The notes below the pieces were generated by a model, which was not told the DNA's origin, did no database searches, and worked only from the letters and a program-made list of their open reading frames with translations. A stretch of 64,000 nucleotides of DNA, taken from Euborellia annulipes (lineage: Eukaryota > Arthropoda > Insecta > Dermaptera > Anisolabididae). The position numbers were made by a program, and so were the translations under genes. The stretch covers positions 28,612 to 92,611 of the forward strand of contig JAKCPI010001810.1 in NCBI GenBank assembly GCA_023213315.1. Reading direction: 5' to 3'. Positions 43,520 through 55,972 of the stretch are shown here, piece after piece (within the stretch, counting starts at the first letter, position 1; every line of letters starts with the position of its first letter).

Positions 43520-44447
43520 TTTTGGCGGGTGGGAGGATAGGGGTGGGAGGATAGGGGTGGGGCCATAAATTTCGAAAAATGGCTTCTAAATGACGCCTAC
43601 GCAATAAAAGGGGGAGGATAGGGGTGGGGCCATAAATTTCGAAAAATGGCTTCTTAAATGACGCCTACGCAATAAAAGTAATCTACATGCCAAATTACAG
43701 CTTTCTAGGCCTTATAGTTTAGGCTGTGCGATGATGGTCAGTCAGTCAGTGAGTTCTCTCTTTATATATATAGAGATGGAGAAGAGAAAGTGTTGGGAAA
43801 AAAAAAAACATTTTTCAGAAAAATGGTGAATTGGGGTACTTAGCAATCGAATTTAAAAAAACAACCCTAAAATTACTTTTTATGGGGGGGGGAGTAATTT
43901 AGGGGGGGGGGGGGGCTTAGCGTAGAAAGCATATTGATATCTCTTTTAAGTTAAAAGTTGAAAAATCGCAATTTTTCACAAAAATAAAGATTTGAGGTAC
44001 TTAGGGGCCGAATTTCAAAAAACCCCGAAATTACTTTTTAGGGGTTCATTTAGGGAGACTTTTAGCGTAGAAAGCATATTGATATCTCATTTCAGTAAAA
44101 AGTTCTAAAAATCCGAATTTTTTACAAAAATGGCGATTTGGGGTACTTAAGGGCCGAATTTCAAAAAACCCTAAAACAATGATTTTAGATTTTTATCTAA
44201 AGAAGGTTTTAGCGAAGAAACCAAATTTATATCTTTTTTGGTTTAGAAATTAATGTAGATCAAAATTTTACCCATAAATGACCATTTGGGGCCCTTAAAA
44301 TTGGAATTTCGAAAAATGGCTTCTTAAATGACGCCTACGCAATAAAAGTAATCTACATGCCAAATTACAGCTTTCTAGGCCTTATAGTTTAGGCTGTGCG
44401 ATGATGGTCAGTCAGTCAGTGAGTTCTCTCTTTATATATATAGAGAT
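43520..44447 (+). repeat. Complex repeat block, duplicated ends and degenerate tandem units
   Basis: AATGACGCCTACGCAATAAAAG occurs near 43590, 43658 and 44329. The segment from there through GATGATGGTCAGTCAGTCAG to TCTCTTTATATATATAGAGA is present twice (43657-43786 and 44329-44447). Between them are units of GGGGTACTTA(A)GGGCCGAATTTC, AAAAAACCC(T)(C)GAAATTAC and GCGTAGAAAGCATATTGATATC. The layout suggests an element duplicated around its own interior. Confidence 0.6.
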
Positions 44448-44450
44448 TTA

Positions 44451-44617
44451 CGATAACCGTTATTGAATTAATATACATATATGGGGTCCGGGCATTCTTA
44501 TTTAAGCCATTTGGTATCCAATTGGCTTAAATAAAATCATCGGACTGCCTGGAGTCCGAACCCGCGACGTTTGGTATACGAGGTTAGCACACTAACCTCT
44601 ACACCAAGCCCCAGGGC
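44451..44617 (-). mobile_element. SINE1, 3'-truncated, minus strand
   Basis: On the minus strand: GCCCTGGGGCTTGGTGTAG, GAGGTTAGTG, GCGGGTTCGGACTCC, palindrome, AATAACGGTTATCG. It stops at the repeat block above. The head side abuts HEE body A at GTAACAAAATATAAATATT. Confidence 0.8.
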
Positions 44618-44788
44618 GTAACAAAATATAAATATTTTCCCATGTTTATAAATTTTCCATCTTGTCTTGAATTATATCGGCGAAAACTAAATATATCTCG
44701 ACACAAAAATCTGGTGTGACATGCACAGAACACAACTTTTTTTTACCTTAGATAAAAGAAAGTTATGTGCTGTGCGACCAGATTTTTA
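44618..44788 (-). mobile_element. HEE front part (H plus leader)
   Basis: AACAAAATATAAATATTTTC...GAAAACTAAATATATCTCGAC leads to a slightly decayed module H (about 44704-44787). The rest of A is cut off by SINE1. Confidence 0.75.
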
Positions 44789-44790
44789 CT

Positions 44791-44936
44791 TTTTTACTTT
44801 CTCTTACCTATGTATATATGTAATATATATATAGAGAGAAAGAATTGGTTTCATGTCAAAAATTCGATGTCGAGATTTTGATGGATCTTCACGTTTTGAG
44901 GTCCCCTAAATCCAAAAAAGTGGTTTTCGCGACATG

Positions 44937-44998
<62 letters not shown>

Positions 44999-45836
44999 CT
45001 GTGTGTGTTCAATTTTAAGCATGAAGGAATTGAGCTATGAGGCTGAAATTTTATATTTAAGTTAAACACCCCCCCGGGACCGACAAAATAAGCTTTTAAT
45101 CAAAATCGGCCAAAAAGTACTAGTACTTTACTGATGTACTTTTTCAGTTTTTTTCGATTTTCTCAAAATTCGCTCTAACGATTTTGATTAAAATTCAAAA
45201 ATCAATTATTTATTAGATGCTCTTTCAAATGTATATTCGCGTTTTGCCCTCAAAATTGTTGAAGCACACTTTACTCTTGTGCTTCATAGGAAAGATAGGA
45301 GAAATAAATGGTTGCCATGGTAACCGAATTTAAATCTTTTTCTTTTTATTAGATTAAAAATCAATTATTATTTAAACGCCCATTTTTTTTTTTCGGAGAA
45401 AACATATCTCTCTCTCTCACAAAACTATCTTCTCTCTTTCTACGCGTTTTAAATTTTTCTACCTTATCTTCGCATTTGGCCAATGTTAATTTCCTATAGG
45501 GATTTGTATGTTAATTTCGATTCAAAAGGGGGTCCCCTTTGGAACTTTTTACGCATTTAAAATTTTTTTTTCCAATTCTTATGAAATTTTGTATTTATTT
45601 ACGAATCTATATTGTGTATAAAATGTCCAAATATGAGATTAAAATTTTGAAAAATAACCATAGTTTATTTCAAGCAATCAACATTTAAAATGCAAGTTTG
45701 AAACTAAGGTGCTATGGGAAACTAAATATATCTCGACACAAAAAATCTGGTGTGACCAGCACAGTGCACAACTTTCTCTTACCGAAGGGTAAGAGAAAGT
45801 TGTGTGCTGTGCGCCAGTCACACCAGATTTTTATTT
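44791..45836 (-). mobile_element. Long HEE (H-B-A-T), best full-length copy of the long form
   Basis: Read on the minus strand: module H (45832-45745), B leader (GAGATATATTTAGTTTCC), B body (TTTAAATGTTGATTGCTTG; GGGGACCCCCTTTTGAATCG; CTCCGAAAAAAAAAAATGGG), then AATAAAAAGAAAAAGATT into body A at GGTTACCATGGCAACC. The (GT)n(GTCT)n microsatellite and T hairpin follow. At 1046 bp it has no frame of significance. Confidence 0.8.
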
Positions 45837-47284
45837 TTAGTATTTCAAACGTAGAGGTTCTCACTTGAGTGTGCAAAAAACGAAAAATCAATATCTCTTT
45901 TTACACAAAAAAAAATATATCGTGTAAAAAGGGGTCTAATTACTAATCATTGTCAGAAAATATTAATATATTATAACAAAATATGGATGGGAATATTAAG
46001 AAAAAATTCTTAAAAAACCAAATTATAATAAGATTTTAGAGATGAAATCAAACTTTTTTATTTTAGAATCCACCAAAGTTCAAGCTTATTGACATCACCT
46101 TTTTGTACGCCCGCTTTCCATATACTGGTATATTAAATTAAAAACTTATTTAATAAAATGTATTTTTCCACTTCAAGGCAACAAATATTCCTTTTTAATT
46201 ACAAATTATTTGAAAAAATAATTGCTCAAAAGATCCCTTTGCTCCAATTAAATACAATATTATAGTAAAGTTCAATGATAAAGAAAAGCAGTTCGAATTC
46301 TGATGTGTTTATTATTAGGTCAGTGACTTAGTATAAACATAGTTCTGGTTTGAGTCCAGGGAGAATCGCAATGCCTAATCAAAACACAAACTCATCTTGA
46401 AAATTTCTTTATCTTAAAAGATATCTTGACTTGAATCAAAAGAGTAAATACGTCAACCAAAAGTACTTTACCAAATAAGTTTTTTCACAAATTTTGAAAT
46501 TATCAATTGTTTTGTCATATCAAAATAAATTACTATTAAATGAAATAATTACCAATTAGCTGACAACTATAAATGGAGGAGATTAATTTCTTCCTTGGCT
46601 ACTACGTCATTGATTAGCAATATTTTTCATTTATTGTATATAAAAAAAAAAAAAAAAAAAATTGATTTTCCCTTCAAGAATATATTTATAAAATGTCCAT
46701 TCTTTCAAATTTTATCAATTTCCAATAAATTATATTTGATTTATATGCATCTTTTTAACAAAAAAATATCAGATTTGAAAAAAGCGATAAAATTATCAAC
46801 TATCGAAAACCGTAATATATCGGAAGTATTCAATTATCGAGTTATCGATTCAGTTATTCAAAGTTATCTACGATCAATTGATTTAAATAATAAAGAATAA
46901 ACAAAAAAAAATGGCTTAAATTTTGAAGATAACTTTATAACATATTAATGGCATATTTTAACATCTCTTATGTGATCCATAAATAATGGAGGAGAATATA
47001 TTTAATCTCTTGTTTCTGATTATACCAGGTAGACCCTATATATATATATACATGTAGGCAGGGCCTATAGAAGAGAAGAGAGCTTAGGAAACGATTAAAT
47101 TTGCGTTTCTTTTGATCTCTCGAGTTTGAATGATTATCTCTTTTTGGAGGATAAGAATGAATCTATATAATTACCAAATCTATGTTCCTTTGTCAGTACA
47201 AAGTTGGACTCAAAGAGAAGCGAAATGAATTAATTAAAGGTTCAATTTAGTTTATTAAAAAAATTTAAAATAGAATTTAAATTG
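45837..47284. other. Unassigned AT-rich DNA
   Basis: A 101-codon frame at 46595-46900 is Ile/Lys/Asn/Phe-rich as AT-rich DNA dictates and lacks motifs. A poly(A) run is at about 46643-46660 and a TA repeat at 47039-47050. Confidence 0.4.
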
Positions 47285-47400
47285 AGAAAAGAACGTTTAT
47301 AGACGAATTCCGCAAGAAACAAGAATTTAATAAAACGACGATGTTTCGAAAAGGTCCTTATGATCTTCATCAAGTAAATAATAATTAATCCTGATAAAAT
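47285..47400 (-). repeat. Single GATGAAG...CGAAACATCG repeat end
   Basis: On the minus strand: ACTTGATGAAGATCATAAGG, ACCTTTTCGAAACATCGTCG, then TTTTATTAAATTC. This is the same module as in the foldbacks, but here without an inverted partner, as would be seen in a 5'-truncated retroelement copy. Confidence 0.45.
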
Positions 47401-47404
47401 TTAT

Positions 47405-48279
47405 TGCTTTCTCTTACCTCTGTATATGTTAATATATATAGAGAGAAAGTATTGGATTGATGTCAAAAATTCGATGCCTAGATTTTGATGGATCTACACG
47501 TTTTGAGGTCCCCTGAATCCAAAAAAGTGGTTTTTCGTGACATGATCTGTTTGTTTGTGTGTCTGTGAAAAAAATATCTCAAGAACGAAAAGAGCTAGGA
47601 GGTTGACATTTTGTATTTAAGCTAGTCATTCTTCTAGGGCTTGAAAATAAGCTTTTGAACAAAATTGACCAAAGAGTACTAGTACTTTACTCATGTACTT
47701 TTTCAGTTTTTTCGATTTTCTCAAAAATCCGCTCCAACGATTTTGATTAAAATTCATAAATCAATTATTTTTTAGATGCTCTTTAAAATTCATTTTGCCA
47801 TTCAATTGCCATGGTAACGAAATATAAATAATTTCTTATGTTTATAAATTTTACATTGCCCTCGGGGCATGGCGTAGAGGTTAGCGTGCTAACCTCGTAT
47901 ACCAAACGTCGCGGGTTCGGACCCCAGGCAGTCCGATGATTTTATTTAAGCCAATTGGATACCAAATGGCTTAAATAAGAATGCCTGGACCCCTATATGT
48001 ATATTTATCAATAACGGTTATCGTCTAAAGTCTTAAATGGCCTGAGTTGCCGAAAAGACTGTGTGAATGTGTGTGTGAGTGTGAGTGTGAATGAGAAAAA
48101 AGTGTGAATGTTTAAAAAAAAAAAAAAAAAAAATTACATCTTGAATTTTAATATATTGGTGGAAACTAAATATATGTCGACACAAAAAATCTGGGGTGGG
48201 ACAAGCACAGAACACAACTTTCGACTAACGAAGGTAAGAGAAAGTTGTGTGCTGTGCGACCATCATACCAGATTTTTGT
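47405..48279 (-). mobile_element. HEE copy (H-A-T) interrupted by SINE1
   Basis: T hairpin at 47405-47455 and body A to ACATT at 47857. SINE1 follows, then TTACATCTTGAATTTTAATA and module H (48184-48278). Part of body A near the CCATGG motif is shortened. Confidence 0.8.
47858..48133 (+). mobile_element. SINE1, full length
   Basis: GCCCTCGGGGCATGGCGTAG, GAGGTTAGCG, GCGGGTTCGGACCCC, palindrome, TTAAATGGCCTGAGTTGCCG, GT-rich stretch and poly(A). TTACAT flanks it at 47851-47856 and 48134-48139 within HEE sequence. It is one of the best-preserved copies. Confidence 0.88.
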
Positions 48280-48543
48280 TTTTATTTGAAAACATTATTA
48301 TGGTGATCAACTTTGAGATTTTTTGGTTAATTATCTCAGAGAACTTTTAGAGCGGACTACACATTCTTAAAATTGTTTACATGGTTGGGTTTAAAAGAGT
48401 TCTAGATTAATTAAAAGAAAGATTATTAATGATTTTGTCATTTTGATTATCTATCTCCCAGTAAAGAAAATTAACATTCCAAAATTTTTTAAGAAGCCGA
48501 AATAATGTGATTAACTTTTATCTATATCTATATAAATGAAATG

Positions 48544-49232
48544 GAAAAATCTGGTGTGACTGGCGCACAGCACACAACTTTCTCTTACCTTCGGTAATCG
48601 AAAGTTGTGTACTGTGCTTGTCACACCAGATTTTTTGTGTCGACATGTATTTAGTTTCCGACAGTATGGTACATTCGATTTTCAAGATGTAAAATTTATA
48701 AGTATGGCAAAATGTTTATATTTTGTTACCATGGCATCCATTTCTCCTATCTTTTCTATGGAGAACAAGAGTAAAGTGGCCTTCAGAAGATTTCAATCAC
48801 AAAATGAGAATATACATTTTAAAGAGCAACTAAAAAATAGTTGATATATGAATTTTAAAAAAAATCGTTGGAGCAAATTTTGAGAAAATCGAAAAAAACT
48901 GAAAAAGTGCATCAGTAAAGTACTAGTACTTTTTGGTCGATTTTGTTCAAAAGCTTCGTGTCACGTCCCATGGGGGTGCCTAACTTAAATATAAAATTTC
49001 AACCTCCTAAGTCTTTTCGTTCTTGAGATATCTTGTTCACAGACACACAGACAGACAGACAGCCACAGACACACACACAGACAGACCATGTCGCGAAAAC
49101 CACTTTTTTGGATTCAGGGGACCTCAAAACGTGAAGATCCATCAAAATCTCGACATCGAATTTTTGACATGAATCCAATACTTTCTCTCTATATATATAT
49201 AACATATATATAGAGGTAAGAGAAAGTAAAAA
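48544..49232 (+). mobile_element. HEE copy (H-A-T), complete
   Basis: Complete from AAAAATCTGGTGTGACTGGC to GGTAAGAGAAAGTAAAAA. H spans about 48544-48640, the X-box-like GTTACCATGGCA lies near 48725, the microsatellite at 49040-49086 and the T hairpin at about 49178-49228. Confidence 0.88.
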
Positions 49233-50088
49233 TGTATGTATGTATATGTTCTATAGCAATCTACAATTTTTAATGAATCTATTTCAAATTAAGTACACTA
49301 ATAGTATTTGAAACCGAGAGTAACGTAGTAATTTGAGCAGTCATAAATAGACCCTGTTGTCCCCAGCCAGTACTTTCACTTTAATCCAACTTGGAGAAAT
49401 AACGAAAGTGAGAACAAAGTATATGTAGAGATATTATTTATAAAATAGAATATTATCCAAATCCAAATATTATCTAAATATACAACTCAAATTTTGTTGT
49501 AAAAAATTATTTTATAAATTCGATAAGAGTTGAATCAGAAAATTTTTTAGAATAAACTTTTAGTCATACACAAATGAAATACGAAAAATTTAAAGAATTC
49601 CTCTTGAATAATACCATTAAAGCATTTCCATCCCATTTAGAATAATTTAGACTTAATGAACAACACAAATTTGACCCTAAATATAACCCATTGTGTTCTG
49701 CGCGTAAATTTTCCATTAGTCAGAAGCCCTTTTGTCTCTCATTCGAGTTTACATCCTGGATGCGGATGAAGAGGAATGAACCTTGTACTATAAGATGAGA
49801 AGAAATATTATGAGTATATCGTCAGCTGTCTTGCTTTTAAAGCTAGATTTATGCCTCTTTGAAAACTGTTTCTTTGACAGATATAGAATTCCTTGAAAAG
49901 AAAATCCGATCCACTTGGATTGAGATATAGCTTAATGAATGAGGCTAATCTATTCATAAGAGATTTGTATTGAGAGAGATAAAAAAAAAACTTTTTAATG
50001 TTAATTTTGATTAATAACTGTTAAAATAAATTTTTCAGTGCGTAGAAATCAATCAATTACTAGATTTATATTTTTACTTAAATGCTTC
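49233..50088. other. Unassigned AT-rich DNA
   Basis: No repeat or open frame of note. Confidence 0.4.
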
Positions 50089-50089
50089 T

Positions 50090-50750
50090 TTTTACTTTCT
50101 CTTACCTATGTATATATGTAATATATATATAGAGAGAAAGTATTGGATTCATGTCAAAAATTCGATGTCGAGATTTTGATGGATCTTCACGTTTTGAGGT
50201 CCCCTGAGTCCAAAAAAGTGGTTTTCGCGACATGGTCGTGTGTGTGTGTGTGTGTGTGTTCAATTTTAAGCATGAAGGAATTGAGCTATGAGGCTGAAAT
50301 TTTATATTTAAGTTAAACACCCCCGGGACCGGAAAAATAAGCTTTTAATCAAAATCGGCCAAAGATTACTAGTACTTTACTGATGTACTTTTTCAGTTTT
50401 TTTCGATTTTCTCAAAATTTGCTCCAACGATTTTTTTTTAAATTCAAAAATCAATTATTTTTTAGATGCTCTTTAAAATGTATATTCTCATTTTGCAATT
50501 GAAATCTTCTGAAGACCACTTTACTCTTCTATTTCATAGGGAAGATAGGAGAAATGGTTGCCATGGTAACTAAATATAAATATTTTCCCATACTTATAAA
50601 TTTTACATCTGATTTCATATGTTCCGTACTGTCGGGAACTAAATATATGTCGACACAAAAAATCTGGTGTGACAAGCACAGCACACAACTTTCTCTTACC
50701 TTCGGTAATCGAAAGTTGTGTTCTGTGCTTGTCACACCAGATTTTTTCAT
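50090..50750 (-). mobile_element. HEE copy (H-A-T), complete
   Basis: T hairpin at 50093-50142, (GT)n microsatellite near 50234-50258, body A, GGTTGCCATGGTAAC near 50557, leader and module H (50659-50748). The 15 bp past H begins a piggyBac MITE. Confidence 0.88.
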
Positions 50751-50764
50751 AATAAATAACTTAA

Positions 50765-51497
50765 CCCTAGAACGCACAAGCTTTTTTCGAAACGCAAAGT
50801 CACAAGGAGGGCCTCTCAGGCCCACTATATGTTTAATGGGTTTTTCAACACATTTTTGTATTATTATATTAATTTTTGTTCATTAATTTATTTTAAAATT
50901 TATAAAAATATATAACTAATCAATATTTTATTCATAATTTTAAACTTTTATTTAAAAAACATCTTTTACATATAATTTTTTTAGTACAATGACCATTTCA
51001 AATATTTCTTTTACAGCAGACTTGTTATTTTTGTTTTCTGTTTATTTAAGTTGGACACAAATAACATCTTCTCCTTGTAGGTTTTTAAGGATCAAAATTT
51101 TAAAAATTTAGCTTTGAGATACGAAAGTCAAGATGAAACTGAGTTTTCTTGATTTTTTCAAAATTTATAAAAAAATTGACAATATTTATTTTATTATTTA
51201 AAAGAACATGACAATTTTAAATATTTGAATACATAATAGGTTGTCATTTAAAGTGGTTTAAATACCCAGAAAACTTAAGGGCCTGGGAGGCCCTCCTTGT
51301 GACTTTGTGTTTGTAAAGTGGTTCGAAGAAAAATAAGGCAGAGAAAATTTTTTTTTTTTTTTAAACCCTTTAAAAATATATTTGTTATGAATAAATGGAG
51401 GAATACTAAAAACTTGAATTTTTAAGAAGCTATTTCTGAGAGTTATTGAGAAAAACGGAGGACCGGGCCTGAAAGGCCCTGGTTATGCGTTCTAGGG
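50765..51497. mobile_element. piggyBac-type MITE, 733 bp
   Basis: TTAA at 50761-50764 and 51498-51501 flanks CCCTAGAACGCA...TGCGTTCTAGGG, 12-bp perfect inverted repeats with the CCCTAGAA start of piggyBac elements. Subterminal inverted repeats CAAAGTCACAAGGAGGGCCT (50798 on) and AGGCCCTCCTTGTGACTTTG (51290-51309) lie further in. The interior is AT-rich with no transposase frame. Confidence 0.92.
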
Positions 51498-51501
51498 TTA
51501 A

Positions 51502-51763
51502 AAGAGGTATTTTGATATATTATTAATAAGAAAAGTGCTGCCGTGAAGTTAAATTTTAACATATTTTGCGTTAATGAAAAATGAATCTTTTTATATTTTT
51601 ATATGTTGCATAGTATTTTAATTTAAATGATAAAATTAATTAATTTTAAATAAAATAAAACTAAAACAATGAATTTTTTTGTAATTTTAATCAGAGCTTA
51701 AAATAATGGCGTTATAACTCTTGATTAAAATAGAATCGTTTGAAATGAAGGGACAAAAAAAAA
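51502..51763. other. AT-rich spacer
   Basis: No feature recognised. Confidence 0.4.
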
Positions 51764-51766
51764 AAA

Positions 51767-52445
51767 AAATCTGGTGTGACTCAGCACACAACTTTCTCTT
51801 ACCTTCGGTAATCGAAAGTTGTGTTCTGTGCTTGTCACACCAGATTTTTCGTGTCGACACGCATTTAGTTCCCGGCAGTAGGGAATATTTGAATTCAGAT
51901 GTAAAATTTATAAGTATGGGAAAATATTTATATTTTGTTACCATGGCAACCATTTCTCCTATCTTTCCTATGAAGCACAAGAGTAAAGTGTGCTTCAAAC
52001 AATTTTGAGGGCAAAACGAGAATATACATTTGAAAGAGCATCTAAAAAATAATTGTTTTTTGAATTTTAATCAAAATCGTTAGAGCGAATTTTGAGAAAA
52101 TCGAAAAACTGAAAAAGTACATCAGTAAAGTACCAGTACTCTTTGGCCGATTTTGATTAAAAGCTTATTTTTCCGGTCCCGGGGGGTGTTTAACTTAAAT
52201 ATAAAATTTCAACCTCGTAGCTCAATTCCTTCATGCTTAAAATTGAACACACACACACAGACACACAGACAGACACACAGACAGACACACAGACAGACAG
52301 ACCATGTCGCGAAAACCACTTTTTGGATTCAGGGGACCTCAAACGTGAAGATCCATCAAAATCTCGACATCGAATTTTTGACATGAATCCAATACTTTCT
52401 CTCTCTATATATATTACATATATACATAGGTAAGAGAAAGTAAAA
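51767..52445 (+). mobile_element. HEE copy (H-A-T), complete
   Basis: Module H is 51767-51850 with a short loss in the first arm. GTTACCATGGCAACC is near 51938, AGTACCAGTACT at 52129, the CAGACACA microsatellite at 52247-52302 and the T hairpin to 52443. Confidence 0.88.
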
Positions 52446-53054
52446 AACACCGAGGAAGGTCATTTGGTGGCAACAGCATCATATGCAGAGCCAACGAACA
52501 AACGGGTTGATTAAATCCCCAAGTGTCAAAGTTAAAATGAACTTGCACAATGCAGAGTTAAAGTTTTTTTTACTACTAATCCAAGCTAGCAGATTTAACT
52601 CCCTATGAAATGTTTTTTTTTTTTTTTTTTTTTTTTTTTCTATTTGTAGATTTTAGATTGTTTCTAGCAAATCAATAAATGGCAATCCAATTAAACTAGA
52701 CCTTACTGAATAGTTTCCGCCCCTTACATTAAAATAATATTTTAAGTCCAACTAACTAAATAATAAAGCAGTGATTTAGCTATAAATGCGTTTCTGATGT
52801 AACAGTTATTAATATTTTTAATCAAATTTAAGTATCTAATTAGAGACTAAGTAAAATTAAGAATCTATATTGAATAAATGCTTCAACATTGTTGACATGG
52901 AAATAGACAAATTGTTTTAAAAAATTTTTCCTAAAAGATGGGTAAATCCTAATAAAATTTAACCTGAAAATTTTAGTAGTAGGCCTATTTTTGAAAACTG
53001 TCCACGCTCATCTACCTAATAACAATAATCTTATAATATCAATAGTAGAATAAA
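52446..53054. other. AT-rich spacer with poly(T)
   Basis: Poly(T) at about 52612-52639. No other feature. Confidence 0.4.
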
Positions 53055-53395
53055 TAAAAGGCTATGATTATTTATTATAGAACCTTCAGCTTTGCGACCA
53101 TCTTCATGGCTAGGCTTCAATCAACAGAAAAACCAACCTTCTTACGCTCTTTGGCAGACATTTCATAAAATTCATTACCATCTATCAAATATAATGCATT
53201 CAGCGCCAAAGTCAATATGAATACAATATGAATATTGACTTTGGTGCTGAATCTGATAGATCGTATTGAATTTTATGAAATGTCTGCCAAAGAACGTAAG
53301 AAGGTTTTTCTGTTGACTCAACAGCCATGAAGATGGTCCCATAGACGACCGAAACGTCGGTGAGGGTTCTATAATAAAGAAATAATCATAGCTGC
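53055..53395. repeat. Foldback repeat with GACCGAAACGTCGG
   Basis: AAAGGCTATGATTATTTATTATAG... (53057-53210) pairs with its inverse at 53225-53395, arms about 150 bp. The right arm carries CATGAAGATGGTCC...GACGACCGAAACGTCGGTG followed by ATAATAAAGAAA. The left arm keeps only part of this block, so the arms have diverged at the motif. Confidence 0.75.
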
Positions 53396-54362
53396 TTGTT
53401 TTTTTTTTTATACAAATCTTATAATAGTATTTATTATATTTTACGAAAGTCTTTGGCGACAAAATAAAGGACCGACCAAACTCTAACGGTGCCTATCAAA
53501 CCTGAAGACACGAAATAAAACTTTATTTAGGGATTTAAAAAAATTCCTAACATGCATAGGGGACAGAAAAGAGACACCTATTTCACAGACATTAGGAGCA
53601 CGTAGTAGCTCCTTCTTCAATAATAATGCACGTATAAAAATCCATGATCGTGTGAAATTTTCGCCAAATTTTTTTTGTGGCCTGGATATACTAAAAAAAG
53701 GAAAAGGAGTATGGTGTTTTATACTTATTTATTTTATTTATCTTAAATTCAAAAATATGTATAAAATATTTTCCTGCATTTGTTTGCTACATATGATTCC
53801 AAAATTAGGCCTATAATAATAGAAGTAGTAGGTCTAATAAAAAACATAGGTATGAAAGGAGGCGTGTGTGTAATTTTAGTACGGGTATATCGATCGAAGC
53901 TTTTAATTTGCCAGCCCGAGAGAAAGTATTAACTCCAGTTCAATAATGGTAGTTCTGTCTTGAAAGAAACAAAAAAGTAATACAATTACAAGTCAAATCA
54001 AAGGCACACGAAAGGGGTGTTAACCAAATGCCGAGATCAAATCGAATCTTAGAGAAAAAAAGGCCGTGTCTCACGCATCTAAATTACCCACGTGGCTGTG
54101 AGACATATGTTCTAGCTAGTCTAGCATTTAGTCATTCCATGAGTTTTTTTTAACTCTCTCATCTCTTCACCCGTTTGACATTGAGGCAGATATATTAAAA
54201 TATCCCCAGGAGGCTTTTGAGGATGCAGTGTGAAATTGTTTGAGATAAAAAAACAAATAGGAGAAAACATGGCAAAAAATAAATAAATGAATTTCGTTCA
54301 GAAAGAAAAAGAACAAATTTCTCTTCTATTTACTTGGAATTTGTATTATACATTGCAACTAA
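53396..54362. other. Unassigned AT-rich DNA
   Basis: No repeat recognised. A poly(T) at about 53400-53409. Confidence 0.4.
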
Positions 54363-55034
54363 AAAAATCTGGTGTGACTGGTCGCACAGAACACAACTTT
54401 CAACTACCTTCGGCAAAAGAAAGATGTGTTCTGTGCTTGTCACACAAGATTTTTTGTGTCGACATATATTTAGTTTCCGACAGTAGGGTACATTCCAATT
54501 TTAAGATGTAAAATTTATATGTGGAAATATTTATATTTTGTTACCATGGCAACCATTTCTCCTATCTTTCCTATGAAGTACAAGAGTAAAGTGGTCTTCG
54601 GAAGATTTCAATAGCAAAATGAGAATATACATTTTAAAGAGCATCTAAAAAATAATTGATTTTTGAATTTTAATCAAAATTGTCAGAGCGAATTTTGAGA
54701 AAATCGAGAAAAAAAAAAAAAAAACTGAAAAAGAGCATCAGTAAAGTACTAAGTACTTTTTGACCGGTTTGTTCAAAATCTCCGTGTCACGTCCCAGGGG
54801 GGTAGCTAACTTAAATATAAAATGTCAACCTCCTAGCTCTTTTCGTTCTTGAGATATTTTGTTCACAGACACTCAGACAGACAGACCATGTCACGAAAAC
54901 CACTTTTTTGGATTCAGGAGACTTCAAAACGTGTATATCCATCAAAATCTCGACATCGAATTTTTGACATGAATCCAATACTTTCTCTCTATATATATAT
55001 TAACATATAAAAGATATGTAAGAGAAAGTAAACA
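54363..55034 (+). mobile_element. HEE copy (H-A-T), complete
   Basis: H 54365-54455 with minor mismatches, GTTACCATGGCAACC at 54540, a poly(A) expansion near 54709-54724, a short CAGA tract and a T hairpin ending TATGTAAGAGAAAGTAAA. Confidence 0.86.
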
Positions 55035-55584
55035 TGACAGTATGAAAGCAAAAAATCTAAAAAAGCAGAGGGACGGACAAATATATTGGGAAATGGAGAG
55101 GGCTCCAGTCAAGTCATTTTGTCTAAGAGTTTTGTGTATCCTGTCCATAAAACTTTTGTACCAGGACAGCAATAACTCTTAGCATGTGTTAATAAATATT
55201 ACGCCCTGAAAAAATAAGTAAATTTAAGTTTTTTTAAATAAAAAAGGTAGAGCTATAAAATCCATGAATAGAAATAGTTTATATTTTCGAGATGACTTAT
55301 GTCTACGGTCTTTTTTGATCTGTAGAAATAATATACAAAATATTTTGAGCGGGTGTTTAATTTTTTGGCCGATTAACTTTTATATCTTTATAAAAAAAAA
55401 AAAAATTTATACAAATTACTTCAGAGAAAAGAGATGAATAAAATTATAATTTTAACTTTTTCGCATAAATATTTAGACTATAGAAAAATCGTACATTTAA
55501 CGAGAACTCTAATAATATTGTTTATATCTTCTAAACAATTATAATTTGTCCTCTTGAATTAAAATTTAATTGTAATTAGAAATT
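55035..55584. other. AT-rich spacer
   Basis: No feature recognised. Confidence 0.4.
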
Positions 55585-55885
55585 TAAAAAAAAATCTGGT
55601 GTGATGGTCGCACATCACACAACTTCCTCTTACTTTTGGTAAGAGGTCAAGATGGAATAATTTATAAACATGTGAAAATATTTATATTTTGTTACCATGG
55701 CAACCATTTCTCATATCTTTCCTATGAAATACAAGTGTAAAGTGGGTTTTAAACAATTTAAAGAGCAAAATGAGAATATACATTTTAAAGAGCATTTAAA
55801 AAATAATTGATTTTTAATTTTAATTTTCAATTATAATCAAAATCGTTAGAGCGAATTTTGAGAAAATCGAAAAAAACTGAAAAAA
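55585..55885 (+). mobile_element. HEE copy, truncated on both sides of H/A
   Basis: Only the first arm of H remains (to about 55646) and joins directly to the late leader GTCAAGATGGAATAATTTATA. Body A ends after AAAACTGAAAAA. The second arm of H was lost by deletion. Confidence 0.72.
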
Positions 55886-55972
55886 ATTTTTGATATGAAT
55901 ATATCATACTTATATATAAAAGGCTAAGAGGGTGTCCGATGTGTGAAACAACCAATCAGGCCTCAGGGATAG

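Noticed and set aside
46595..46900. 101-codon plus-strand frame
   Set aside because: Composition is what AT-rich DNA encodes (Ile, Lys, Asn, Phe). No motif, and a poly-Lys from a poly(A) run.
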